Source: a virus. Taken from it: a stretch of DNA of 64,000 bases. The stretch lies in IMG/VR virus record IMGVR_UViG_3300011115_000934, positions 33,983-97,982 of that record; one strand, written 5' to 3'. Under the pieces are notes generated by a model that worked only from the letters and a program-made list of their open reading frames with translations, did no database searches and was not told the DNA's origin. Positions 1 through 9,653 of the stretch are shown in pieces; position 1 is the stretch's first letter; every line of letters begins with the position of its first letter. The translations under genes and the position numbers were made by a program.

Positions 1-1
1 G

Positions 2-1237
2 CATGATGAGTCACAAATCAACAAGTATATTAACGAGGATGACTATTTACAATCGGATGACGAATCTTCAATGGCAAAGTCGCAATTAAAATCCATTCAA
101 TCAAATGCAAGTAAGTTAATAAATATAATTGGAGATGATGAGCAATTGGATGCTTGGATTCAATCTAAATTAACAAAAGCAGAAGACTATTTAGATGCAG
201 CAGCAGGATACTTAGAATCAGAAGAAGGAGAACAAGAGCAAGGATCCGTAACAGTAGCACTAGCATTAAATGAAAAAAAAGGAACTTGTTGTCATAAATG
301 TGGACATGTTCACGTGAAAGGAACACCACACCCTTCTCCATACTTTACAGGTAAAAGAAGTTGTGAGTTTAACAATACCAACGAAGCATTAGATGCAGTT
401 GGAAAAGAGGATGACGATATCAATAATGATGGAAAAGTTGATAAAACAGATAAGTATTTAAAAAATAGAAGAAGTGTTATTTCTAAAAAACTATCAGAAG
501 GAACAGTAAAAGATTTCTTTAAAGATCCAATGCATGCAGCGGATGCTAGAGGATGGATTAGAAATCCAAAACTAACAGATACTCAAAGAAGAGATAAGAT
601 TAAAGCAGTAATGAAAGATCCTTCTAAATTTAATGACTTAATGGATGCTTTTACAGATGAATTAGGAAACATAAAAAATGTAGTGTCTAAGAAAGAACTA
701 AAAGAAATAATGCTAGAAGCATACGTTGAGGTTCTTCAAGAAGAAGAAGGAGCAGTTCTTAAAACTTCTACTCAAGAAATATTAGGAAAATTTCCTACAG
801 TTAAGAAAACACTAACATCCCTATTCACATCAGAATTCCCAGAATTTGTAACGGACGTAAGATGGGTAGTTCCAAAACCTTCCACATTTGCAGTTGATCT
901 TAAAAATGGTCAATCATTCAATATTAAATGGATGGGTAAAGGATTCGAAGCACAAATTGAAGGTAAAAAATACTACCTAAACGATCTTCCAGATTATCAA
1001 CAAGCATTGGATAAATTAAACGACCTTCTTAAAAACGGACCAATCTCACAAGGTGAAGAACCAGGTGGAGAAGAATTCGGAGCACCAGCAGAACCTGCAG
1101 CAGCAGGAGGCGGTGGAGGTGGAGACTTTCCAGGTGGAGAAGCCGGAGGAGAAGAACCAGCAGCTGAATTCGGAGCAGAAGAAGCTCCAGCAGGAGATGA
1201 AGGAGGAGCAGAACCAGAAACACCAGAAGCACTATAA
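2..1237 (+). CDS. Virion-associated or head protein, 5' end outside window
   Basis: The reading frame is open to the left edge, and the codons before the first ATG (71) read as ordinary protein ([16 protein letters not shown]), so the gene begins upstream. Visible parts in order: a helical segment, a short Cys/His patch (CCHKCGH) that could bind zinc, an EF-hand or dockerin-like loop ([12 protein letters not shown], about residues 115-126 counted from the ATG at 71), and a long C-terminal tail of Gly, Glu, Ala and Pro. The stop codon overlaps the next ATG by one base (TAATG), so the two are probably co-translated. Position ahead of the terminase and portal suggests a structural role. I recognise no enzymatic domain, and the function is not known. 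Confidence 0.75.
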   Translation, partial: HDESQINKYINEDDYLQSDDESSMAKSQLKSIQSNASKLINIIGDDEQLDAWIQSKLTKAEDYLDAAAGYLESEEGEQEQGSVTVALALNEKKGTCCHKCGHVHVKGTPHPSPYFTGKRSCEFNNTNEALDAVGKEDDDINNDGKVDKTDKYLKNRRSVISKKLSEGTVKDFFKDPMHAADARGWIRNPKLTDTQRRDKIKAVMKDPSKFNDLMDAFTDELGNIKNVVSKKELKEIMLEAYVEVLQEEEGAVLKTSTQEILGKFPTVKKTLTSLFTSEFPEFVTDVRWVVPKPSTFAVDLKNGQSFNIKWMGKGFEAQIEGKKYYLNDLPDYQQALDKLNDLLKNGPISQGEEPGGEEFGAPAEPAAAGGGGGGDFPGGEAGGEEPAAEFGAEEAPAGDEGGAEPETPEAL

Positions 1238-2316
1238 TGAGCGTAGTAGATAAAATAGTTACAGAATGGGCCTTTCGTTGTAAGAAAGGATACCCAGATA
1301 TGAATAATCCTGATGATATGAAAATACTAAAAGAGATTTATTCACAGTTTGGTATTGTACAAGAAGAGGAAAAACCTGAGGAAGAGGAAATATCTATATC
1401 AGTAGCTGATATAAAAGGAGTATTAGGATCAATTAAAGACGATCAAGATGCAATAAAATATATATACAAATACATAAAAGGTAGATCAAGAAATACAGAA
1501 CTACAAACAGTATTGACTAGAGCAAACATAAATGCAAAAACTATATCAGGAATGAATGCTCCTAAGGCTATTTTTGACATACTAACACATAACGATGATT
1601 TAGAAAACTTTATGCAATACGTAAAGAGCGATAAACATCTAACCTATCCAACTTTAGGAGAAGGAGGTAACTTAGTCGATAAATTAGCAGTCACAGGTAT
1701 ATCGAGAAAGAGTATTGAAGAGCTTATTGGGTTAGGAGGATTTGAGGGAGGAAGAGGAGTTGGTAAGGGAGAAGTTGCATTAGCACTTCTTGTAGACGAC
1801 CTAAGCATGAGAGAAGGATCTGGAGACTTAGATTGGCAAGGAAAGTACGTAGAGGTAAAAGGATCAGGAGGACGTATGGGAGGTAGAAATACTAAAATTC
1901 CCGAAAACCTAAGCCTAGTAAAAAGATACAGACAAGCAAACCCACCAATTGCATCAAAAAGGTTAAACGAAATAATCCCAGCACTACTACAACAAGGTAC
2001 TCCAAAAGAAGATCTTCGCAAAGAGTGCGAGGAACTAATAGATAGCATATATCCACAAGGAAAAGGTAGTGCATACATTACAGCGGAAAACTTGGGTAAT
2101 TCAAAAGAGTTGAGAGCAGCATTTCAAAAAGCATATTTTTACAACTACCTAAATACAGAAGGAGTAGACTACTTGCTTATGCTAAATACATCTTCAACAG
2201 GATTGGGTAGGTACATTAATCTACCTGTAAGCAAAGTGGGAGCATATGTAGAAGAGCATCCAACAATAACTTCTCCAATAAACTTGGATGAGAGTACACC
2301 ACAGATAAAAGTATAG
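1237..2316 (+). CDS. PD-(D/E)XK nuclease-like protein in the head module
   Basis: 359 residues of unknown family. The middle contains GVGKGEVALALLVDD followed by GDLDWQGKYVEVKG, which has the spacing of a PD-(D/E)XK nuclease core: an acidic residue in the first helix, then Asp, then Glu-x-Lys on the next strand. This is a motif-level inference. The first 60 residues are acidic and helical. The start overlaps the stop of the preceding gene. Its place upstream of terminase raises the idea of a DNA-processing role in packaging or injection, or a structural protein that has kept a nuclease fold. Nothing shows that it is active. Confidence 0.6.
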   Translation: MSVVDKIVTEWAFRCKKGYPDMNNPDDMKILKEIYSQFGIVQEEEKPEEEEISISVADIKGVLGSIKDDQDAIKYIYKYIKGRSRNTELQTVLTRANINAKTISGMNAPKAIFDILTHNDDLENFMQYVKSDKHLTYPTLGEGGNLVDKLAVTGISRKSIEELIGLGGFEGGRGVGKGEVALALLVDDLSMREGSGDLDWQGKYVEVKGSGGRMGGRNTKIPENLSLVKRYRQANPPIASKRLNEIIPALLQQGTPKEDLRKECEELIDSIYPQGKGSAYITAENLGNSKELRAAFQKAYFYNYLNTEGVDYLLMLNTSSTGLGRYINLPVSKVGAYVEEHPTITSPINLDESTPQIKV

Positions 2317-2333
2317 GTAACAGAAAAATAAAC

Positions 2334-2341
2334 TATTTATA
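2334..2341 (+). promoter_or_regulatory. Late-promoter-like motif TATTTATA
   Basis: TATTTATA lies 18 bases before the ATG of the gene at 2360. The same octamer precedes most structural units in this window and resembles the T4 late promoter TATAAATA in composition and position. Confidence 0.55.
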
Positions 2342-2359
2342 AACAAAATAAAAACACAA

Positions 2360-3952
2360 ATGGCAGATAATTTTAATTTAAGAGCATTCTTATCAGAGAA
2401 TAAACTTACAAAGAACGCACAACTTCTAAAAGAGCAAGAATCACAACACACACCCGAAGAGGAACTATACTACAAAATAGTAGAACAACTTGATATAGCA
2501 GGCCTAACAGGAGAAGTAACTGTAGCACTTCACTCAACCCACGGTATGCCTAAACCAGAATTCCAAGTAATGAATGCAGATGATGCTGCGTGGATGATCG
2601 CAGAAGCAGTAGTAGAGGCCGAAGCAGATGTAGACGATATACTGTTTGCACAAGGTGATGAAATAGATCAACAAGGAGAACTTGACCCAGAAACAGAAGG
2701 ACTTGAATGTGGATTAGAGATTGCAATTGTAGATGTTGGTACCTATGAGATTTATCAAGGTTCTAACAAAGGAGGAGAAGACAATCTTGACGAAGGAAGT
2801 TACTCAGACAGCTACGATACACCAGCTGCTAAAAAAGTAGGAGGACAACTTCAATCAGCAATTCATGACGTACGGTCTCGTAGTGAGATTGATCCAACAA
2901 TAGATAAACTAATTGCAGCAGCAGAGCAAGAAACACAAAGTCAAGTAACTTCTTCTGAAAAAAGAATACTATCATCACAAGGATACCACATCTATAGCAA
3001 TAATGCAGAAATGGAAAGAGAAGGAACACAAAATAAAAAACCAATGATGAAAGAAACAAAATTAACTGCTAAAGAAAGACGTTTAGTAGAAATGGTAAAC
3101 AATGCCATGGGAATGAAAAAAGAAAACCACCTAGGATATGCAACTCATGACGAGGATCAAGAATTCGATCCAGGACATGACATCGAACAAGCACAACACG
3201 ATATTGAAAGACAATACGAGGGAGAAGATTACGGCACTAATGCAGTTACAGGAAAGCCTTTACCTAAACCAGATCCAATCGTAGAAGATGGAATGGCTGA
3301 CGAAACTGTAATACCTGAATACAATACAATCGACGAGTTAATGAATAGCATTGACCACGGAACTAACGAGGTAGCAGAAAAGCATAAAATGGAGCAAATG
3401 AAAAAGATTGCTGAAGCATTAAGAATGAAAGCAAAGAAAATGGAAGAAAGTGAGCATGCTGCACACATTAGTCCAAAAGACTTAAAGCAATTAGCAACAG
3501 ATGCTGCAAAGTTAGAAAAAGCAGCAGAAAAGTTAAAAGCAGCATTCGATAAAAAATTCAACAAAAAAGAAAAACCAGCTTCAGCTGCAAAAGCAGAAAA
3601 AGTAGAAGCATTACAAGAAAATAGAATGGAAAATTTTGATTTAAAAAAGTTCTTAGTAGAGAACAAATTGACTACCAACTCTAGAATGGTAAATGAAGAG
3701 TTAAAATTTATAGATGCGACTGATCCGGTAAGAAACAAAGGAGGTGACCAACACCTAAAACTTTCAGACTTAGTACCAGGAAAAACAGTAATTGCACTTA
3801 ATAAACATTACAGTAATAAAGCTGAATTAGAAGATGAAGCAGGAACCTTTATAGAAGTAGACGAAAACGATTACATACACTGGAAAACTAAGGACGGCAA
3901 AGATAAAGTATGGAAATACTTTGAAGATCTAGCAATAATTAAAAACCTATAA
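2360..3952 (+). CDS. Large acidic protein with duplicated CTS-like leader
   Basis: 530 residues, acidic and rich in Glu, Lys and Ala, with coiled-coil-like stretches around residues 340-415. The first residues, MADNFNLRAFLSENKL, return inside the protein near residue 423 as MENFDLKKFLVENKL. This looks like a fused duplication or a second cleavage unit. Both copies end in L-x-E, the site used by T4-type prohead proteases, and the leader resembles the capsid-targeting sequence of T4 internal proteins. A role as a packaged internal or core protein is therefore possible. It has its own late-promoter-like motif and ends just before a strong terminator. No known domain was recognised. Confidence 0.7.
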   Translation: MADNFNLRAFLSENKLTKNAQLLKEQESQHTPEEELYYKIVEQLDIAGLTGEVTVALHSTHGMPKPEFQVMNADDAAWMIAEAVVEAEADVDDILFAQGDEIDQQGELDPETEGLECGLEIAIVDVGTYEIYQGSNKGGEDNLDEGSYSDSYDTPAAKKVGGQLQSAIHDVRSRSEIDPTIDKLIAAAEQETQSQVTSSEKRILSSQGYHIYSNNAEMEREGTQNKKPMMKETKLTAKERRLVEMVNNAMGMKKENHLGYATHDEDQEFDPGHDIEQAQHDIERQYEGEDYGTNAVTGKPLPKPDPIVEDGMADETVIPEYNTIDELMNSIDHGTNEVAEKHKMEQMKKIAEALRMKAKKMEESEHAAHISPKDLKQLATDAAKLEKAAEKLKAAFDKKFNKKEKPASAAKAEKVEALQENRMENFDLKKFLVENKLTTNSRMVNEELKFIDATDPVRNKGGDQHLKLSDLVPGKTVIALNKHYSNKAELEDEAGTFIEVDENDYIHWKTKDGKDKVWKYFEDLAIIKNL

Positions 3953-3963
3953 GAACAAACATA

Positions 3964-3990
3964 ACCCACCCCACAAAGGTGGGTTTTTTT
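3964..3990 (+). terminator. Rho-independent terminator
   Basis: CCCACC and GGTGGG form a short GC stem followed by seven or more T residues. It closes the transcription unit ending at 3952. Confidence 0.85.
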
Positions 3991-3997
3991 ATATCCA

Positions 3998-4007
3998 TAT
4001 ATTTATT
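3998..4007 (+). promoter_or_regulatory. Late-promoter-like motif before terminase
   Basis: TATATTTATT sits directly after the terminator and 18 bases before the terminase ATG. It is a one-base variant of the TATTTATA motif. Confidence 0.4.
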
Positions 4008-4024
4008 ATATATAATTATATAAT

Positions 4025-5599
4025 ATGTCACAACAAGATATCAAACAAATAGTTGCACAGGAATACGTAAAGTGTGCAAAAGATCCGGCATACTTCATGA
4101 AGAAGTATTGCTATATTCAACATCCAACAAGAGGTAGAATTTTATTTAACCTCTATCCGTTCCAAGAAGGAGTATTACATTTATTCAGAGATGAAAAAAT
4201 GTTAATAACTCTTAAGTCAAGACAGTTAGGAATATCAACACTAGCCTCAGCATACGCTTTATGGTTAATGATCTTCCACAAAGATAAAAACGTACTAGCA
4301 TTAGCGATTACTCAAGCAACAGCTAGAAACCTTGTAACCAAAACAATTTTCATGTATGAGAATTTACCAAAATGGTTACAACTTCCTTTCTTAGAAAAGA
4401 ATAAGCTATCAATGAGACTTAAAAACGGTTCTAAAATAACAGCTAAATCTTCCAATTCAGATGCAGCTCGTTCAGAAGCAGTATCTTTATTACTAATAGA
4501 TGAGGCAGCTTTCATCGATAACATTGAAGAAACATTTACAGCAGCTCAACAAACACTTGCAACAGGGGGTCAATGTATGGCTCTTTCTACTCCAAATGGT
4601 GTAGGAAACTGGTTTCACAAAACATGGGAAAAAGCAGAAGCAGGAGAGAATGGATTTGTACCCATTAAACTAAAATGGGATGTACATCCTGAGAGAGCAC
4701 AAGACTGGAGAGATGAACAATCAAGACAATTAGGAGAAAAGCATGCAGCACAGGAATGTGATTGTGATTTCTTATCATCTGGAGATACAGTAATAGAAGT
4801 TGAGAATATGACCTTTTATGAAGAAACCTATGTAAAAGATCCAACTGAAAGAAGAGGGGTTGATGGAAATCTTTGGATATGGGAATCACCTGACTACCAA
4901 AAATCTTATATGGTTGTTGCCGATGTCGCTAGAGGGGATTCTACCGATTATTCTGGCTTCCATGTATTCGATATTGAAAGCTGTACACAAGTTGCAGAAT
5001 ACAAAGGTAAAATATCTCCTAAAGAATACGGAAACGTATTGGTAGGAATAGCAACAGAATATTGCGATGCACTTTTAGTAATAGAAAATGCAAATATTGG
5101 ATGGTCAACAATCGAACAAGTAATATCCAGAGAATATAAAAACCTATACTACTCGTCAAGATCGGATACTGAAACAGTTGAATCATATATGGCCAAATAC
5201 GAAAGAGATAAACTGGTACCAGGATTTACAATGTCTTTAAAAACCAGACCTTTAGTAATTGCTAAGATGACTGAGTACGTTCGAGAAAGATCAGTTATAG
5301 TACAATCAAAAAGGTTGCTAGGAGAAATGCGTGTATTCATATGGAGAAACGGTAAGGCCCAAGCACAATCAGGATACAATGATGATTTAGTTATGTCTTT
5401 TGCTACAGCTTTGTACGTAAGGGATACTGCAATTCGTATGAGACAACAGGGATTAGATCTTTCAAGAGCCACAATGAATGCATTTGTAGGACTGAACCAA
5501 AGGCAGACTGGAGTATATAACGTTGCTCCTAGACAAAATAATCCCTATCTTATGGAAACACCTGGTGGCCAAGAGGATCTTACGTGGCTATTAGGATAA
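4025..5599 (+). CDS. Large terminase subunit (gp17-like)
   Basis: 524 residues, close to the length of T4-type large terminases. The ATPase part shows a Walker A-like LKSRQLGISTLAS (about 63-75), Walker B LLLIDEAAF (about 155-163) and the coupling motif ALSTPNGVGNW. The C-terminal RNase H-fold nuclease shows three acidic positions: the Asp of VADVARGDSTDYSG, the Glu of LLVIENANIG and the Asp of YNDDLVMSFA. Together these drive ATP-dependent DNA packaging through the portal and the headful cut. Portal follows at once, as in other myoviruses. No small terminase is recognisable in the window. Confidence 0.95.
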   Translation: MSQQDIKQIVAQEYVKCAKDPAYFMKKYCYIQHPTRGRILFNLYPFQEGVLHLFRDEKMLITLKSRQLGISTLASAYALWLMIFHKDKNVLALAITQATARNLVTKTIFMYENLPKWLQLPFLEKNKLSMRLKNGSKITAKSSNSDAARSEAVSLLLIDEAAFIDNIEETFTAAQQTLATGGQCMALSTPNGVGNWFHKTWEKAEAGENGFVPIKLKWDVHPERAQDWRDEQSRQLGEKHAAQECDCDFLSSGDTVIEVENMTFYEETYVKDPTERRGVDGNLWIWESPDYQKSYMVVADVARGDSTDYSGFHVFDIESCTQVAEYKGKISPKEYGNVLVGIATEYCDALLVIENANIGWSTIEQVISREYKNLYYSSRSDTETVESYMAKYERDKLVPGFTMSLKTRPLVIAKMTEYVRERSVIVQSKRLLGEMRVFIWRNGKAQAQSGYNDDLVMSFATALYVRDTAIRMRQQGLDLSRATMNAFVGLNQRQTGVYNVAPRQNNPYLMETPGGQEDLTWLLG

Positions 5600-5604
5600 G
5601 TTAC

Positions 5605-5612
5605 TATTTATA
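5605..5612 (+). promoter_or_regulatory. Late-promoter-like motif TATTTATA
   Basis: The octamer lies 17 bases before the portal ATG at 5630. Confidence 0.55.
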
Positions 5613-5629
5613 AATAAAACATTTCACAA

Positions 5630-7489
5630 ATGGCAGAAAGAAATTTATTCACCTCACTCCAGAGACTGTTCTCAACAGACATATTAGTTAGAAACGTAGG
5701 AGGAGACGAGTTGAAGATTGCTGATGTTAACCACATTCAATCAACAGGGAAGTATCAAACCAATTCACTATTGGATAGGTTTTCTCGTTTATACATATAC
5801 AATAATAAAAACATATTTAATCCGAACCTAAACTACCAAACACTTAGGATACAACTTTATTCGGATTACGAAGCAATGGATACAGATGCAATTATTGCTT
5901 CCACTTTGGATGTACTAGCAGATGAATCCACTTTAAAAAGTGCAATGGGAGAAGTTCTTTCCATTAAATCTACAGATGAAAATATACAAAGAGTCCTTTA
6001 TAACCTTTATTACGATGTACTAAATATCGAATTTAATCTATGGTCATGGGTTAGAAATATGTGTAAGTATGGGGACTTCTTTTTAAAATTAGAAATATCA
6101 GAAAAATTTGGTGTTTATAATGTACTTCCTTATACAGTTTACCACATGGTAAGACATGAGGGAATGGATAAAGAAGATCCAACCAAAGTAACATTCTCAA
6201 TTGATCCAGACGGATTAGCAGCTTCATCAGATCCAAACTATATTCCAAATAATAGTAAACAAACAATCACTTTAGACAATTACGAAGTAGCCCATTTCAG
6301 ACTACTATCAGATACAAACTACTTACCATACGGTAGATCTTATATTGAACCAGCTAGAAAAATTTACAAGCAATTAACTCTTATGGAGGATGCGATGTTG
6401 ATTCATAGAATCATGAGAGCTCCAGAAAAGAGAATGTTCTACATTAACGTAGGATCTATTCCACCAAATGAAGTTGAGCAGTTTATGCAAAAAACTATTA
6501 ACAGTATTAAGAAAACTCCTTATGTTGATCCACAAACAGGTCAATATAACTTGAAGTTTAACATGCAAAACATGATGGAGGATTTCTACCTACCAGTTAG
6601 GGGTGGTGATACTTCAACTCGTATTGATACTACAAAAGGATTAGAGTATGATGGTACAAATGATATCGAATACTTAAGAGATAAAATGTTTGCAGCACTT
6701 AAAGTGCCAAAAGCATATTTTGGATACGAAAAAGATTTGACAGGAAAAGCAACTCTAGCAGCTGAAGATATTCGTTTTGCCAGAACAGTAGAAAGACTTC
6801 AAAGAATTGTAGAGAGTGAATTAACTAAAATTGGTTTAGTGCATTTATACGCTCAAGGATTTACAAAAGAATCTCTTACCAATTTTGAGATTAAATTAAC
6901 AACTCCTTCTATCATCTACGAACAAGAAAAAGTAGCTCTTTGGAAAGAGAAAGTTGACCTAGCAACTCAAATACAAGCAACAAAACTATTCTCATCAGAT
7001 TACATCTACGATAAACTATTTGATATCTCAGAAGACAGCTATAACGAAATGAGAGATCTTATTAGAGAGGATAGCAAAAGATCATTTAGAATATCTCAAA
7101 TAGAGAATGAGGGTAACGATCCAGTATCAACAGGAACTTCTTTTGGAACACCTCACGATTTAGCTACAATTTACGGATCAAGAGAGCAGGGAGAATTACC
7201 AGCAGGGTACGATGAGAATGCAACAATAGGAAGACCAAGAGAGAAATTCTCAATACTAGGAACACAAGCAGATCCAGTAGGAGGAAGAGATAGATTGGGA
7301 GTTCATGGAATGAAAGGTGGGTATCCAAGTGATCCTGAAAATGTAAGAGAAGGTATGAATAATACAATGTCAGTTTTTCTAAGAAACAAAGATCTGTTTC
7401 CAACCAAGAAACAAAACATCTTTGAGGAAGAGGTAGAAACACCATCAGATCTTTTAAATGAAAATAACATTAAAGATTTAGATAACTAA
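5630..7489 (+). CDS. Portal protein (gp20-like)
   Basis: 619 residues, directly after terminase. The sequence has the features of T4-type portals: an N-terminal part rich in Tyr and Asn, a middle with the stretch DKMFAALKVPKAYFGYEKD followed by TGKATLAAEDIRFARTVERL, which recalls the conserved region leading into the long tunnel helix, and a disordered C-terminal tail. The portal forms the dodecameric ring at the capsid vertex through which DNA enters, and it nucleates head assembly. Assignment rests on gene order and this conserved segment. Confidence 0.9.
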   Translation: MAERNLFTSLQRLFSTDILVRNVGGDELKIADVNHIQSTGKYQTNSLLDRFSRLYIYNNKNIFNPNLNYQTLRIQLYSDYEAMDTDAIIASTLDVLADESTLKSAMGEVLSIKSTDENIQRVLYNLYYDVLNIEFNLWSWVRNMCKYGDFFLKLEISEKFGVYNVLPYTVYHMVRHEGMDKEDPTKVTFSIDPDGLAASSDPNYIPNNSKQTITLDNYEVAHFRLLSDTNYLPYGRSYIEPARKIYKQLTLMEDAMLIHRIMRAPEKRMFYINVGSIPPNEVEQFMQKTINSIKKTPYVDPQTGQYNLKFNMQNMMEDFYLPVRGGDTSTRIDTTKGLEYDGTNDIEYLRDKMFAALKVPKAYFGYEKDLTGKATLAAEDIRFARTVERLQRIVESELTKIGLVHLYAQGFTKESLTNFEIKLTTPSIIYEQEKVALWKEKVDLATQIQATKLFSSDYIYDKLFDISEDSYNEMRDLIREDSKRSFRISQIENEGNDPVSTGTSFGTPHDLATIYGSREQGELPAGYDENATIGRPREKFSILGTQADPVGGRDRLGVHGMKGGYPSDPENVREGMNNTMSVFLRNKDLFPTKKQNIFEEEVETPSDLLNENNIKDLDN

Positions 7490-7493
7490 ACAC

Positions 7494-7501
7494 TATTTAT
7501 A
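7494..7501 (+). promoter_or_regulatory. Late-promoter-like motif TATTTATA
   Basis: The octamer lies 17 bases before the ATG at 7519. Confidence 0.55.
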
Positions 7502-7518
7502 ACAAAGACATACCTAAG

Positions 7519-8373
7519 ATGCGTATTAAACACAGTAAGTATAAAAACACGGGCTTAATATTTGAACTATTAGTAAAACAAATAGCAGCGGACACCTTAT
7601 CGAAAAGAGACTCCCCAGCTTTGACAGTACTAAGAAAGTTCTATACAGGAAACACGACCCTTGTAAGAGAATTCAAATTATACGATTTTGTATTAAAAAA
7701 TAAAGGAGTAGGACCTAAAAAAGCAGAATCAATACTTAGCACAATTGTAGAGATTTCTAGAAAGCTTGATGCAAAGTCTCTTAGTAAACAAAAATACGAA
7801 TTAATAAAAGAACTTAAAAGTCACTACGATTTAGAAGAATTCTTTTCTATTAAAGTTGAATCATACAAGCCATTAGCAGCTCTTTACTGTTTGATGGAAG
7901 CACAATCAACAGCAGGTCTTGTAGACCTAGATGTATTTGTTGATAATAAAACTACAATACTTGAGCATTTAACTCAAAGTAAAACAGATAACGGACAAGT
8001 AAAAAATGCTTTAATTGAAGAGTATTCAAAATACGATAAAGATTTAAGACTTTTGACATATAAAATACTTTTAGAAAAATTTAACCACCAATACAAAGAT
8101 CTACTTCCAGAACAAAAGAATATTCTAAAAGAATTTATTGTATCTGTTAACTCTTCTACACGATTAAGAAACGTAGTAAATGAGGAAATGACGAAATTGC
8201 AAACACAAATTTCTAAATTAAAAAAGAATGTTACTGATAAAGTAGTAAAAATTAAATTAGAAGAAATTCAAAAAGCAATTGTTCCTGTAAAAAATACTCA
8301 AAAAGTAGACGATAATCATTTAGTATCTTTAATGCAGTACTATGAATTGGTAAATGAACTAAAAGCTCTATGA
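7519..8373 (+). CDS. Conserved-position head-module protein, unknown
   Basis: 284 residues, basic and mostly helical, starting MRIKHSKYKNTGLIFELLVKQ. No catalytic motif is visible. It lies between portal and prohead protease, overlaps the next gene by four bases (ATGA), and is likely translated with it. Proteins of similar size sit at this place in other T4-like marine phages and are usually left unnamed. A head-assembly or core role is only an inference from position. Confidence 0.75.
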   Translation: MRIKHSKYKNTGLIFELLVKQIAADTLSKRDSPALTVLRKFYTGNTTLVREFKLYDFVLKNKGVGPKKAESILSTIVEISRKLDAKSLSKQKYELIKELKSHYDLEEFFSIKVESYKPLAALYCLMEAQSTAGLVDLDVFVDNKTTILEHLTQSKTDNGQVKNALIEEYSKYDKDLRLLTYKILLEKFNHQYKDLLPEQKNILKEFIVSVNSSTRLRNVVNEEMTKLQTQISKLKKNVTDKVVKIKLEEIQKAIVPVKNTQKVDDNHLVSLMQYYELVNELKAL

Positions 8374-8741
8374 AAAGGTCAAAATTACTTGAGATAATAA
8401 GAGAAGTCCTAAGTGAAGACGGAGCAATAGGAAACGTAACTGGAGCTATGGATGGTGGAATGGGATCTCCTAAAACACCTAGAGCTTTTGCTAAACCAGG
8501 ACAAGGAGAAAATTCTGCTACTAAAGTAATGAAAAAGGATGGATTTAAAACAGTAGCAAGACCAAAACGTCCGTCAAATACTAAGATGTTTGACTATCTA
8601 GATGAAATGCATTTTGGAACTCCACATGCTTTTGTAACAGAAGCAGAAATGGAAAACAGTGATGCAGTTAAACATACAGAGGAAATGGGTTACAAGCTAG
8701 TAAAGAAAACCAACAAAGCATCAGATAAAAAGAATAAATAA
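8370..8741 (+). CDS. Small protein with CTS-like N-terminus
   Basis: 123 residues, overlapping the previous stop by four bases. The start MKRSKLLEIIREVLSE is an amphipathic helix ending in L-S-E, matching the T4-type prohead protease cleavage rule (L/I)-x-E. The same kind of start is found at 57590. The rest is Lys- and Gly-rich with no domain recognised. It may be a packaged or core protein. Confidence 0.7.
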   Translation: MKRSKLLEIIREVLSEDGAIGNVTGAMDGGMGSPKTPRAFAKPGQGENSATKVMKKDGFKTVARPKRPSNTKMFDYLDEMHFGTPHAFVTEAEMENSDAVKHTEEMGYKLVKKTNKASDKKNK

Positions 8742-8742
8742 C

Positions 8743-9648
8743 ATGAGAACACTACAAGAAAAATATAATGCAATTCAAGAGGGAAAATTCTCTAAGGATC
8801 ATTTTTTAGCTGAAGCTAGAATGCAACAACCACAACTAGTAACTCGTTTCAACGGATACGACGATGCTGTTCAGATCCTTAAGAATAAAGGAATGATTAA
8901 AGAAGCTGTGGTAGAAGAAGCAAAACAACCAAAAGCAACAAAAAAAGGATTAGCAGATTACAGATATAAACCAACTAACGAAATGGACAAGTATCCATAC
9001 GAACAAATCCTAAGAGGTTTGAGAGTTGAGTTAGAGGGGTTAGGAGTTCAAGGAACACCAACTGCAGAACAATATGCAAAAGCATTAGCAACAGTATCTA
9101 AAAATTTAGCAAAAGATTCAATCTTCTATACAAATCAAGTAGCAGGTGTTAATCCAAAAGTAGATCTTCACGATAAAATGGTTCCTGTAACAGCAAAAAA
9201 TACTGTTGACACTTTCAACGGTATGAAAAAAGCTGAATTAAAAGAAGGATTCAAAAAACTAATCAAAAAAGTATTATCTGAAGAATTAACTGACGTAGAG
9301 AATTACAATAAGCCTGACGTGTATGAAATGTACGGAGAGGATAGTGTAGATGAATCAGCAATGGGAGACATCTACACTTTAGCTCAAGAGCATGATAGAT
9401 TTGAACACTTTGTACAAGCTGTAGAAGATGAGTTTGGACCAGTAGACGATATAGCAGAACTAGAGCACATTTTCAATGCTACAAGAGGTGAAGACGATAT
9501 TGACTATGGTGATGAGAACTTCTCAGATGCTGAAATTGATACAGAATACGAATCACCATCAGACAGAATGTATAACTCAGATGCATGGGTACAAGCACAA
9601 AGAGATATGATGGAAACAAAAAAATCGTTATCTGAATTATTAAAATAA
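8743..9648 (+). CDS. Acidic head-module protein, unknown
   Basis: 301 residues, starting two bases after the preceding stop codon. The N-terminal MRTLQEKYNAIQEGKF and the middle KEGFKKLIKKVLSEELTD look like helical assembly or cleavage segments, again with an L-S-E site. The C-terminal third is strongly acidic. It sits just before the prohead protease and may be a protease substrate or core protein. No known family was recognised. Confidence 0.7.
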   Translation: MRTLQEKYNAIQEGKFSKDHFLAEARMQQPQLVTRFNGYDDAVQILKNKGMIKEAVVEEAKQPKATKKGLADYRYKPTNEMDKYPYEQILRGLRVELEGLGVQGTPTAEQYAKALATVSKNLAKDSIFYTNQVAGVNPKVDLHDKMVPVTAKNTVDTFNGMKKAELKEGFKKLIKKVLSEELTDVENYNKPDVYEMYGEDSVDESAMGDIYTLAQEHDRFEHFVQAVEDEFGPVDDIAELEHIFNATRGEDDIDYGDENFSDAEIDTEYESPSDRMYNSDAWVQAQRDMMETKKSLSELLK

Positions 9649-9653
9649 GTAAG

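Noticed and set aside
1029-1232. Open frames on the minus strand, often Leu- or Pro/Ser-rich (for example also 10902-11171, 18694-19308, 50795-51070)
   Set aside because: They lie opposite clear + strand genes with repetitive codons, have no promoter or neighbours, and their composition is what reversed Glu-, Gly- or Ala-rich codons give.
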